NCBI GenBank assembly: GCA_012845835.1
Contig: JABAKD010000001.1
Location: 11,863,501-11,927,500, forward strand
Direction: 5' to 3'
Length of the DNA stretch: 64,000 nucleotides
Source of the DNA: Undaria pinnatifida
Lineage: Eukaryota; Sar; Phaeophyceae; Laminariales; Alariaceae
The notes under the pieces were generated by a model. That model had not been told where the DNA came from. It did no database searches and saw only the letters and a list, made by a program, of their open reading frames with translations. The translations under genes were made by a program, and so were the position numbers. How positions within the stretch are numbered: position 1 is the first letter of the stretch; each line of letters opens with the position of its first letter. Of this stretch, positions 25,301 to 33,005 are shown one piece after another.

Positions 25301-27122
25301 AAAAGCGAAACACCCGGAGACGACCAAAACCTGTCTTGACAACCGAAGGGCAGCAACTACTGCTGCTTTGAATCTTCAAGGCCTTTTTGGCAACGTTTGG
25401 TGAAGAACGGAAAGCAGACATCTCCCTCACCGTTGCCGCTGACGGCGCCGCTGCCAACCCATCAGGCTTTGCAAGCGGTCTCCTCGCCCTACTACCCCCA
25501 GAAGACACAGCACCAACGCTGTCTTTCATTTCATCGCCAACACCGCCTCCAGCCCTCGCAGATCGTAACGCCTCCAAGCGAGAAATCCGGGCAGCACTCC
25601 CCCCCCCCAGCGCTCCTCCAGGCCTGGCTCCAGCTCCGGCTCCGTCTCGAGCTCCGCTTCTAGCAGTAATGCCTCCGTTAGCACTGCCTCTGCCGCCTCG
25701 GAGAGCGTCCCCAACAGTAGTGTGAGCACCTCCGCCACCGCTGCTGTTGCTGCTGCTGGAACTGTTGTTGCCGATGCCACTGTTGCTCTTGCTTGATACA
25801 CCACCTCTGCTGCTGGCGCCTGGGGCCGATGCATCCTCCTTTTCGCTGGTTCCGGCACCGCCGCTGCGGCTTCTACTGCCACCACCACCACCACTGCTGC
25901 TGCTACTGCTGCTACTGCTACTGCTGTTGAAGCCCGCCAAAGCCGGCCTTGGGGCGGGCTTCCAGTCGAGAATGTGGGATATACCGGCGCCGAAGGTGGT
26001 CGCGGTGCGGGAGGCGCCCTTAGATGCGGCAACGATAGTCGCGGAGGGGACGGCGGCGGCGGCGGCAGCAGCAGTACTAGCAGTAGCGGCAGCGGGGCCA
26101 GCCTCGGTGATAACGCCTGGCGCTTTTACAGCGACGGCGGTGGCAGCGGTGGCGGCAGCACCGGTGGAGGGGACGGTTGATACCTCTACAGGCAGGCCTA
26201 CCGCCCTACCAGCAGCCGCGCTCCGTCCTATCCTCCTCTTCTTCCTCCCCGAAGACGGTCCCAACTTTGAACCGTCGGCTTCTTCCGCTACCGCCACCCC
26301 CACCCCAGCCTCTACCTTTACTGCCGCCGACACCACCGCCTCCCCCGCCGTCGCTGCAACCCCTCCCCCCACTACCACCGCCTCCGCCTTTGTAGTCGCT
26401 GCACCGGCCTGCGCTGCGGTCGCTAGCGTTAGCGCCGCCGCCGCCGACTCAACACGGGAACGCTTGCGGGCGGACGATGCCGCCGGGGGGGAGTTGGCAT
26501 GCTCCCGTCGGGAAGCGGAGAGAGGAGCTACGGCTCTCCGCGTCTTTGTTCCGGTCGGTCGGAGAGACTCGGGCTGTTGCTGGGGCCTTGGTGGGGCGCG
26601 AGTGATGGTGGTGGATGGGGTTGAGCCTTCACGCGGGTGCAACAGTCTTGCGCGGGAAGCTTTCGGCGTGGGGTCTGTGGGAGGCGGGGCATTCTCGCCT
26701 ACTCGTGAGGGAGTGGTTTCGGTGGAAGCGGGACGCGACCAGAAGGAGAGCGATATGTCGGAGCGGGCATTGTCGACGCGTACTCGTCGCGGACCCTGGT
26801 GTCCGGAATAGGGGGCTGGAGGGCCGCCGCTGCTGCTGCTGGCGCTGCTGCTGGAAGTGCCGCTTTGACGAGCACGCTTCGGTTCTGCGGACCTTCCAGC
26901 TACGGAGGAGGAAGACGAGAAAGCCCCGTTCCTTGTGCGCACGGAGAGGCCGACGCTCCGCCCGCCTCCTTCCTTCGTTTCTCCACCCCTGCTGGAGGGT
27001 GAGTCTTCACTGACCCCTCGCCCTGCCAGAGTCTTCTTGACAGACTCCGGTTGGCCTACCTTTCCTGACCAGAGCAGCCTGCTGATGTTTTCCTTGTCTT
27101 CCGTGCTCCTTATATGATCCAT
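10176..27122 (-). CDS. MPS1: MPS1/TTK-family dual-specificity protein kinase, whole gene (10 exons)
   Basis: Ten exons join at 25431-27122, 22069-23265, 20995-21129, 18606-18743, 17868-17968, 16408-16522, 14288-14410, 12874-13027, 11145-11230 and 10176-10397, all with GT-AG borders and compatible phases, giving 3963 nt and 1320 residues. Residues 1-963 are Ser/Ala/Gly-rich and probably disordered, with a KEN box (residues 10-12) of the kind that marks cell-cycle proteins for APC/C. The kinase domain follows: glycine loop GRGGSSEVF (from about 992), Lys1013, alpha-C Glu1034, catalytic HSDLKPANF (Asp1131), DFG (Asp1148), activation segment [14 protein letters not shown], and [11 protein letters not shown]. 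The HSD in place of HRD and the NYM-PEA segment are typical of MPS1/TTK, which phosphorylates kinetochore proteins in the spindle checkpoint. The family is known; the role here is inferred. Introns 1-9 hold only repeats and mobile elements. The C-terminus could instead splice at a GTAGGG after HPIAAIG. Confidence 0.9.
10341..10682. repeat. Three-unit array made from the MPS1 exon 10 acceptor edge
   Basis: The true exon edge (10341-10397 plus about 70 bp of intron) is repeated at 10481-10590 and 10597-10682. All share ggggtccctctgcaaacat (or close), ccccgaagggtttcca, an acatcctt- or acatcatt-like end followed by the intron junction, and agcgaagaggtatacaac. The extra units lie in intron 9. Confidence 0.82.
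11145..11230 (-). CDS. MPS1: MPS1 exon 9 (KTPF segment)
   Basis: Encodes residues 1219-1247. It opens in phase 1, completing a glycine to give [17 protein letters not shown], the conserved GKTPF of MPS1 kinases after alpha-F. The acceptor is GTATCAG and the donor GTGAGC in phase 0. Lengths and phases of both neighbours fit exactly. Confidence 0.92.
11590..12310. repeat. Degenerate aaccgtaccata array
   Basis: Dozens of short variants of aaccgtaccatac, about 12-18 bp apart, fill MPS1 intron 8 and surround the exon 8 copy. The same word (aaccacaccgcaccgtg) occurs just past the true exon 8 donor, so the array may derive from donor-flanking sequence. A hAT-like subterminal motif cluster is the alternative. 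Confidence 0.55.
11911..12035. repeat. Decayed copy of MPS1 exon 8 donor side
   Basis: On the plus strand this reads cgcaccgtgtgccatctggt acaaaatga..., against cgcaccgtgcgtcatctggt acaaaatgc... in the true exon (12870 onward). Similarity runs to about tcccctatcccgtg/tccccgttccccgtg. Stops and indels make it non-coding. It lies in intron 8, downstream of the real exon in the gene. Confidence 0.8.
12874..13027 (-). CDS. MPS1: MPS1 exon 8 (activation segment, alpha-F)
   Basis: Encodes residues 1168-1218 plus the first base of Gly1219: [14 protein letters not shown], an insert rich in Gly, Glu and Asp, then [19 protein letters not shown]. Human TTK has Pro where this protein has Cys after NYM. 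The acceptor CTTCGGCAG lies only about 20 bp from a long G/C homopolymer that ends a dispersed repeat (R1). A donor-side copy is at 11911-12035. Confidence 0.94.
13072..13245 (+). repeat. Dispersed repeat R1 (poly-C-tailed family), copy 1
   Basis: Reads gtactcatcacttgatcatt, tgcttgcc, aaccattgaccac, cgagacaaagcaccgttcct actcctga and aatattggggtgctcaatac. In the opposite orientation it ends in caagcaac, atgagtac and then a long C run. It sits directly upstream (gene sense) of the MPS1 exon 8 acceptor, in intron 7. Confidence 0.72.
14041..14114. repeat. ACAGC pentanucleotide microsatellite
   Basis: About 15 near-perfect tandem copies of acagc within MPS1 intron 7, set in a longer field of agcaaagc-like repeats (13725-14280). 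Confidence 0.95.
14288..14410 (-). CDS. MPS1: MPS1 exon 7 (catalytic loop and DFG)
   Basis: Encodes residues 1127-1167: [11 protein letters not shown] (catalytic Asp1131), then LIDFGIAKA (metal-binding Asp1148) and the start of the activation segment. The acceptor is GCGTGCAG and the donor GTAGGT, both phase 0. Immediately downstream in the gene the intron dissolves into GCAAAGCA-like repeats and an ACAGC microsatellite. Confidence 0.95.
14510..14765. repeat. Dispersed ctatagaggg repeat family
   Basis: Repeated gcactatagagggcaaccgg, then gcactatagagggaccact and tgttcccatctgtaccaag. Related copies are at 13540-13705, 15680-15865 and, split by the SINE, 46380-46830. The units contain pairs of inverted tatagaggg/ccctctata blocks. 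No coding capacity. Confidence 0.62.
15915..15990. repeat. Decayed copy of MPS1 exon 6 donor side
   Basis: Plus strand: ctcaccgttggtcatgcatgg..., gcctgcaaaatc, gccagatcaccctcac. The true exon (16402-16470) reads ctcaccctttgctcatgcatgg..., gcctgcaacatc, gccagatcaccctgac. It lies in intron 6. A still weaker trace (gcctgctcccagatcacctg) occurs at about 14832-14852. Confidence 0.78.
16110..16330. repeat. R3 family relative in MPS1 intron 6
   Basis: The reverse complement reads ctacagctgtggaatcgagg, then the gcaagctgtgtg, ggtcggcgactccc and caacagggtgatt blocks of the 32.5-kb insertion, in the same order. Ends are not defined. Confidence 0.55.
16408..16522 (-). CDS. MPS1: MPS1 exon 6 (alpha-E)
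   Basis: Encodes residues 1089-1126. The conserved part is [20 protein letters not shown], the alpha-E helix leading to the catalytic loop. The acceptor is TGGCAG and the donor GTGAGA after AGG. The first 15 residues ([14 protein letters not shown]) are less conserved. A donor-side copy of this exon is found at 15915-15990 in intron 6. Confidence 0.92.
17408..17575 (+). repeat. Dispersed repeat R1, copy 2
   Basis: Same order of blocks: ttactctttagttgcttgc, gaccattgaccacgcattcc, tttcgagacggagcactgtt, gagacacctccaag and gggcgctcaatacgtttctt, preceded by a G run. It lies in MPS1 intron 5. Confidence 0.72.
17868..17968 (-). CDS. MPS1: MPS1 exon 5 (beta-4/beta-5, hinge, alpha-D)
   Basis: Encodes residues 1055-1087 plus two bases of Val1088. 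[15 protein letters not shown] is followed by [10 protein letters not shown], matching the hinge and alpha-D region (the human counterpart has MVMECGNIDLNSW-like spacing). The donor GTGAGT leaves phase 2, completed by the single T that opens exon 6. The intron then runs straight into a C-rich tract on the minus strand. Confidence 0.9.
18606..18743 (-). CDS. MPS1: MPS1 exon 4 (catalytic lysine, alpha-C)
   Basis: Encodes residues 1009-1054. [11 protein letters not shown] carries the ATP-anchoring lysine (1013), and [12 protein letters not shown] carries the alpha-C glutamate (1034). The acceptor is CTTGTAG and the donor GTTTGT, both phase 0. A decayed copy of its acceptor end, still reading KVDDQERR, sits at 19038-19075 in intron 3. 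Confidence 0.92.
19038..19075. repeat. Decayed copy of MPS1 exon 4 acceptor side
   Basis: Plus strand gctcctggtcatccacctttt and cacctatagggcaagc matches the exon 4 edge at about 18700-18740 (caccctggtcatctaccttc, caccttcagggcc). The minus-strand translation still reads KVDDQERR, against KVDDQGEQ in the exon. It lies in intron 3. Confidence 0.68.
19236..20971. mobile_element. Non-autonomous hAT-type DNA transposon in MPS1 intron 3
   Basis: Both ends carry the same 33-bp terminal inverted repeat beginning cagggatgtgtacggagtaa, with no mismatch. The element is flanked on both sides by the 8-bp target duplication aaaaattc (19228-19235 and 20972-20979). Eight-bp duplications and CAGGG-type ends are hallmarks of the hAT superfamily. 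Each subterminal zone (about 19260-19700 and 20560-20950) is packed with the motif cacggagcggagcggatatc in both orientations, as expected for transposase-binding repeats. The middle has no transposase-like frame; a Ser/Thr/Pro-rich open frame at 19990-20359 (minus) is probably fortuitous. Confidence 0.92.
20995..21129 (-). CDS. MPS1: MPS1 exon 3 (glycine-rich loop)
   Basis: Encodes residues 964-1008, ending [21 protein letters not shown]. This is beta-1, the glycine-rich ATP loop and beta-2 of the kinase. It begins after a CCGCAG acceptor in phase 0 and ends before GTGAGC in phase 0. A hAT element ends 23 bp beyond the donor (15 bp if its target duplication is counted). Four decayed copies of the acceptor end of this exon lie upstream in intron 2. 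Confidence 0.92.
21195..21285 (+). repeat. Dispersed repeat R1, partial copy
   Basis: After a G run: attgcttgttttagccattt, ggccatcgaccacgcatcct, tttcgacacgcagcaccgta, then divergence into more G-rich text. It lies in MPS1 intron 2, between copies of the exon 3 edge. Confidence 0.55.
21325..21740. repeat. Four decayed copies of MPS1 exon 3 acceptor edge
   Basis: Copies begin near 21325, 21433, 21537 and 21662, each with the pattern gaaataaacgcc or gaacgaaacgccctacggagttgcaca, then acaggcgt and ccgtgaggt. The true exon edge at 21118-21165 reads aaagaaacgccctgcggagttt and so on. Poly-G runs separate several units. All lie in intron 2. Confidence 0.8.
22069..23265 (-). CDS. MPS1: MPS1 exon 2 (low-complexity region)
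   Basis: Encodes residues 565-963 with no stop across 1197 nt. The acceptor is a T-rich tract ending TTTTTAG, and the donor is GTCAGT after AKPSK; both are phase 0, which fits exons 1 and 3. Composition continues the Ala/Gly/Ser-rich, presumably disordered linker. No domain is recognisable, and length and sequence of this part vary widely among MPS1 relatives. Confidence 0.75.
23656..23745. repeat. 18-bp minisatellite in MPS1 intron 1
   Basis: About five copies of ggctaacctcacccacac, within a longer zone (23600-24260) of gctaac and gctagc hexamer variants. Confidence 0.9.
25431..27122 (-). CDS. MPS1: MPS1 exon 1 (start codon, low-complexity N-terminus)
   Basis: Encodes residues 1-564. The start is placed at the ATG at 27122 ([12 protein letters not shown]) because it opens with a KEN box; an in-frame ATG 17 codons upstream is possible but less convincing. 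The rest is rich in Ser, Gly, Ala and Pro runs, with basic patches such as GRKKRRIGR that could act as nuclear localisation signals. The donor is a canonical GTGAGG after codon ACG, phase 0. The open frame runs on into the intron to 25272, which is probably not coding. Intron 1 (23266-25430) contains an 18-bp minisatellite, degenerate GCTAAC-type repeats and a short 30-bp repeat near 24510-24580. Confidence 0.8.
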
Positions 27123-29581
27123 GTCGCCTGTTTTCCTCCACGAGTTGCCAACTCCAACACACAAATCTAACAAAAGGGGGCAGGTGTCCTACGTTACCGC
27201 CTCTATGGGATGTGGGCCGTGGGCACCTCAAGCTGTGCTCCAGGGCACACTACGGTTAATTAGCTACTCGATGTTGCGAGCAGATGGGAAATCAACAACG
27301 GCAGGGGATGTGATACATTCCTAAAAACGCCGAGCAGGATGTTGAACAATGCTTTTAAAAAGCTAGAACGCAGAACGCTACGTGTACAACATCTGATACA
27401 CCACTGCAGCGCTGCAAAATCTCAAGCCTCAAGCACCTCCTGCTCATCAAGGTGGGTGTTTATGAGACTCGGAAGTACCAGCGTATGGTCTGCCGCCCTG
27501 GCATCTACAGTCACATTCCCATGCACCTCGACGGAGCAGTGCAAGGTGGACAATTGCTCGCAGCTCCTCTCGTACAGCACAGCATGTTTACTATTATGTT
27601 CCCTTTTGTATCCTAGATATTTTCTCTCTTGACCTACGAGTACGAGGCTGTCGTCCTCCTGCTGGTGCTGCTGCTGTCTGCCTGCTGCTGTTGTTTGGGA
27701 CATCTCTCGACGAGACGGCAACTGCAAACAGCAGTAGTGCGACGTGATGGAGGGTATATAGCAGGGCGTACAAAAGGCGGAGTAGCCAGCGCTCTGTTGC
27801 CCTGGCGCATTCGTACTGCTGCCTGTACCCGTCAGGGGTATGAAATACAAGTACAGCAGTACAGCAGCACCAGGTACAGTACCTGGTATTCATTCAATGA
27901 GAAAGCCAGCGAATGTACTGCTGTAGTTGTTGGTAGTGAACTACCAACATGAGCGTAAATATAATGACCGTTTGTATTCATATTGATTTTTAAACGGTGA
28001 CTACATTTGGGACCATATTGGCGTAAGAAAAGCTGATACGAACGGCACCAGGTACGTAAGAAACCCCGTGCTTGTATACGAGCAAGTGCGAACGAGCTGG
28101 CCGAGTGAGCTAAGGCGATGAGGCGGCCACGGAGAACCACAGCAGGAGGATGGCACACGGAGAACCACAGCAGGAGGATGGCACACGGAGACCCACGACC
28201 GGCACGCACATCATCATCATGAGAGCAGCGATCGTCTTTTTTCAAGGGTTATTTTTACGAGGCAGTAGTACAACATGTTACTTACGTCACTGATTTTTGT
28301 AGAGTTTGTAGAAGAGTTGTATACCCTTCACGGGAAACGACCCGTCGCAATTTTCAATTTTCAGGCACGGGCGTCGTAGCTGCGCTGCAACATGTCAAAT
28401 AACTCGGGAAGGAGGGGCGATCATTGATATCTGTACTGTGGTTTTTGGTTCCATTGCTCTTGTTTCACTGCATGCCCGCGGGTCGTCACTCTGACAGCAC
28501 TCCAGACAGCAGGCGCGTTCGTCTATACTCACGATTACCGTGCGGTTCGTACGGTGCAGGCAGCCCAACCGCTGTAGTTTGTAGCCGCGAGTTGGTTAGT
28601 TGTGGGCACGGGGGAACTCTATGCTGTAGTTGAGTGGATACCCGCGGCATGCGAGTTTTGACCTTTCACTTGTGCGCCTTCTTCCGTATCGTGCGTTTTT
28701 AGGCGGGAAAGCGTAATATTTCCCTGACGAATTTTGATTTCACTTGGTTTTCGGATCTTCCTCGGGCTCCAGCACCTTTGTGTGACCACGGACTCTAGAT
28801 TTTTGACAAGAGTTAATGTGAGAAAACAACAACTACACCGTTTCACCGTTCACTATAGACATCAAGACTCTGGCCCGCCGATAACTGGCTCCCGGCGAAT
28901 GCAATTACAGGTGCAAGACACTTATTCATACTTCCAAGGCAGCAGTTCAAGAGACCTACTTGCAAGGTATTAATAGACAGCAGCGCAAGACTTCCCGTGT
29001 TACTGATTAGCAAAGAAAAAGTGGCGGGGGCTGGGTTTAGTACAATGGGAAATGGTACCCCTTGTATGGGAGATGGTGCGTTCTACAATATGGACTTGAG
29101 CATAATTTCCCCCTCATTTCCAGGACTTTTCGCGGCTCATTGCCCGACCCGCAGGTCGGGTCAGGAGGTAGTCGGGGCGGGCCAGGATGTGTTCGAAACC
29201 TCACGGGCCAGGTCGTGTCGAATTAGGAGGTCTTGCAATCTCACGGGCCGGATCACGTCACCCTGACTCGACCCGACCCGCGAAAGGCAAAAATTGATCC
29301 GACCCGTGAAGAGCCCTGCTATTTTTGCCGGATTTTTCACGGTTCATTGCCCGACCCGCGGTTGGAATCCGGTCGGGTCAAGGGCTGTTCGAAATGTCAC
29401 GGACTGGGTCGGGTCGGGTCGGGTGAAGAGGTTTTCAAATCGGCCGAACGCGCGCTTTCCCTCCTTTTTCGCTATAGCACAGCTTGTCGCCGGTTGTATA
29501 CCTTCGTTCTCCCCTTTCATCCCCAGATTGAGCGGACGAACATCCAGCATCGAAGTCCTCCTCGAAAACGAGGATGCTTAA

Positions 29582-29663
29582 CCCCTTTACAGCCCCCAAA
29601 CCCCTCCCTGTACTAAAACCAAGTAATTTTGTCCCCAAAAATGGGTTTCCAGTTGTAAAGGGG
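29582..29663 (+). mobile_element. piggyBac-like MITE, intact copy
   Basis: An 82-bp element with ends CCCCTTTAC and GTAAAGGGG, flanked on both sides by TTAA. The TTAA duplication and ends beginning with C runs are characteristic of the piggyBac superfamily. It has no coding capacity. The internal text (ctaaaaccaagtaattttgt and cccaaaaatgggtttccagt) identifies many further copies in this window. Confidence 0.82.
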
Positions 29664-30219
29664 TTAACCCCAGTTTTTTTTGTCGCTGAAACGGCAGTAA
29701 CACGGTGTTCGTGAGAATTCGAAAGTACCTGGTATGCGTTTTGGGGCGGACTAGCCCGGAATCTCCTTGGTTTGGGGCAAATGTGATCACGGGGGGTGCA
29801 GTGAAGGAAAAGTGGATCGCGTTGGAAGCAAGGTAACGGCGGGGGGGGCACCCCGTTTTAATTTGCAACAGCAGTGACTACGATATAAAGGAAGGTTCGA
29901 CGAGCCGAAATACTCTCATATCCGGTTTGCTCCTATTTTTCAGTGTAATAAATTCATTTTACATCGACAGCGCGATATAAGGTATATACTCGGAGTATAT
30001 TTTTTGATCATATATCGTAGCCAAGATCTACAGGGCCATTTAGAACAGTGCTCCTTGCAAAATCGATGCCAGATCTCATCGAGCACATTAGGAACTATGT
30101 TGGCGTCATGCTGCGGAAATGCCAGTGCATCGTGTGCACTCAATGCGCCGTTCGATCTGTTTTATTACCAAGTACCCACCAGAAACGAACGCAAAGTCTG
30201 CATGCTCACGTTGCTGCGC

Positions 30220-30532
30220 TTTTTTTTGTTTTCGTTTTTTTCTCTGTTTCACACTTGTACTTTCCAGCTTCTGGACAAGCCGTGGTCACAGGTGTCGTCC
30301 CTTCTCCCCTCCGGTTCTTGCCTTCAATTTTTATCGCGCACAGGGTTCGGCAATCCCAGTGCTCGTCGGTTTTTCATCGAATGTTGCTAACTCACGCTCT
30401 CGCGCTTTCCGCAAATCAATTTGTCCACGAGAAAAAGTCCCTACGAACTATACGAGTATGCACTCGGGGGGACACGAACTCACCAAACTGACCTATACCA
30501 GAGGATAACCTGGTACGCCACCAGGGCGACCG
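30220..30532 (-). mobile_element. tRNA-related SINE, second copy
   Basis: Close match to the copy at 46.5-46.8 kb along its whole length, including the ggcttgtccagaagctgg body, the heads around gttcgtgtcc and tggcgtaccagg, and an A-rich tail (T-rich on the plus strand, 30220-30245). No clear target duplication is visible. Confidence 0.75.
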
Positions 30533-31566
30533 GCTATTACTGTGTATACCTGTGCCCCCCCCCCCCCCCCCGCGCGAAAACCAGTCGTCCAAACGCGTTG
30601 GACGAAAGTGGCTGATGCATTATATACCCAATTGTATATACCCTTCGTCGTTATTACTAAAATAGAAGAAATGCACAATAAATCAGCAGCAAACATGAGT
30701 AGAAAAGTCTGCGCTCCTCTTCCCACCCCATCGATGTTCACCCAGAAGCACCCCTCCTTGCCTCCTTTCCATCTCGGAAAAGGGCTCTAATACACGTTTG
30801 CTTTCCGGGTCAACCACACCACACATCCCATCGAGATACCCTCCGCAGATCCTGCATGAATGCTTCGTAAAGCCTGGCGCGACTGACGTATGATCGGGTA
30901 CGCACGCGCAGCGGCTGCCCGCTGCACGGGGCATGGTGCCTGCGGGCGTGTGCGTTTGTTGCCCTGTTGTGCTTGCGGCGCTACGTTTCTGAGAGTTCGA
31001 TATAAGAGAATTATTGGAAATATCACGAATTGTCTCTTACATCGGATTTGTTCGTGGCAAGCTGCGAAAGTTCTCTTATACCCGTACTTCTATCTTAAAT
31101 CGATTGTCTTTGTCTTATATCGTAGCCAGTACTGTACCGAATATCTACAACTCACTCGCGCGAGTGCCTCTGTAGCCCGCTCCTAAACGAACTTAGCTTG
31201 TTTTTAGCACGCAGCGAAACAGGCAATTCCAAGGCGGCGGTGCAATGTCGCGAGCCGATAACTCAGCAGCGTTAAGATTGCCAAAATAAAGAGGCTACAA
31301 GTCACTCGCGCGAGCCCTGAGAGTGACCCCCCAGCCGTAGCCTTGTTTTAGGGCAAGATACACAGAGTAGGGGTGCCCCCATAAAGCTGTCTGTGAATAG
31401 CGCAGTACCGAGATAGGCTGTCTGTGAATAGGGCAATATCCCGATATAAGACGGTCAAAATCGGTTGACGCCACTGGCGAGTTGCACTCGTAACCCGGAT
31501 TGAGTAAGGCGGCTCCCCCCAACAAGGCGGTGGTCACATTGCTCTGGCACACCCCCGCCATGCTGG

Positions 31567-33005
31567 AGGACCCCCACTGCAAGCGTAGAACGCCTGGTTT
31601 TCTGGTCCTGTAAAACGCTTTCGTTGGCCATGCGGCAATCAATGTGCAGCTACAGCAGTTTTTCACAGCAAGTCCGTCCATACAACATGTGCCCTGATAT
31701 AGTATCACACAGTCGACTACTCGTATAAATATAGTTGGTACCAGATACCTGGCAAGGCGCACCATGTGTAACTTCCGGGAGTACGGCCAATTAAACCCCT
31801 CCCTGGAGAGCCATCTTTACGGCAGTTCTGAGTTGATATGTCTAGGATAAAGTATGGAAATGGGGGAAGTTGGTTTGGCCCACGTGTGCTTCCAGTATTA
31901 TGAGAAGGGAACAATAAAATAGAAGTATCCCAAACACTACTTTGGACCCTGACCCTATAACCCTAACCCCGACCCCGACCCTACCCATGGAGCTTTTTAG
32001 GGAAAATAATCCGACTTTTTTGCTGTTGAAAAATTGCTCGACCGCTATCAAACTCATACAACAAAATATTCCCCGCTTTCCATACTTTATCCTACCCGGT
32101 AAATAATAACCCAGACGTCTCGTAAAGGCTAATGCTCCCAAAGGTGCCAGGTACAACACCGTCGCCTTTCTATGGGACCCCCACTGCAAGCTTAGAACGC
32201 CTGGTTACCTGGTCCTGGAAACGTTTCGCTGGCCATGTGGCAACCAATGTGCAGCTACAGCAGTTTCACAGCAATTCCGTCCATACAACATGTGCCCTGA
32301 TGTAGTATCACACAGTCGACTTCTCGTATGAATGTACCTGGCACATGGTGAGACATGCCAGGTATAAACTCCCGGGAGTACCGCCAATTAAACCCCTCCT
32401 GGAAAGCCACCTCAGCCGCAATTCTGAGTTGATATGTCTAGGATAAAGGATTGAAACCGGGGAAGTTGGTTTGACCCACGTATGCTTCCAGTATTATTGT
32501 AAAAGTTAAAATACACTCCAGCTGTGAGATCGAATATTTTGTCGAAACTCATCTTTGCAAGCTGTGTGTGATACTCCGATCGCGCGTATTACGGGTTGTG
32601 TGTCCTCATTAAGGATGTAGGTCGGCGACTCCCCTTGCAACTACAGTGTAGCTATCAGGGTCAACAGGGTGATGTTAGTCAGTCTGTGCGCGGAAACTAT
32701 GAAACCCGTTTCTGAGGGGGACAAAATCTGACAGCTGTGGAAGGAAATGCATCATTATGAGAAGGAAACAATGAATTAGAAGTACACAAAACACTACTTT
32801 GGACCCTAACGCTAACCCCGGACCCCGACCCTACCCATAGAGCTTTGTCCGGAAACTCTTCCGGCATTTTTTGCTGCTGAAAATTTGGCCGACCGCTATC
32901 AAACTCATGCATCAAAATATTCCCCGGTTTCCATACTTTATCCTACCTGGTAGATAATATCCCAGACGTCTCGTAATGGCTACTGCTCCCAAAGGTGCCA
33001 GGTAC
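31567..33005 (+). repeat. 590-bp tandem duplication, second unit interrupted
   Basis: Unit 1 spans 31567-32154 and unit 2 spans 32175-33005. They share cccccactgcaag, ggccatgcggcaatcaatgt, ccatacaacatgtgccctga, gttgatatgtctaggataaa, the telomere-like accctaac/ccgaccc stretch and cccaaaggtgccaggtac. Unit 2 contains a 256-bp insertion (32498-32753). No coding frame is conserved between the units. Confidence 0.82.
32498..32753. mobile_element. 256-bp insertion with 5-bp target duplication (family R3)
   Basis: Present in the second unit of a tandem duplication and absent from the first, with ATTAT on both sides (32493-32497 and 32754-32758). A diverged reverse-complement relative lies at about 16110-16330; it shares ggtcggcgactccc, gtcaacagggtgat and a gcaagctgtgtg block. 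Class is unknown; no tail or long inverted end is evident. Confidence 0.72.

Noticed and set aside
25747-26811. Long plus-strand open frame (354 codons)
   Set aside because: It is the antisense shadow of the low-complexity MPS1 exon 1; GC-rich repeats keep the reverse frame open.
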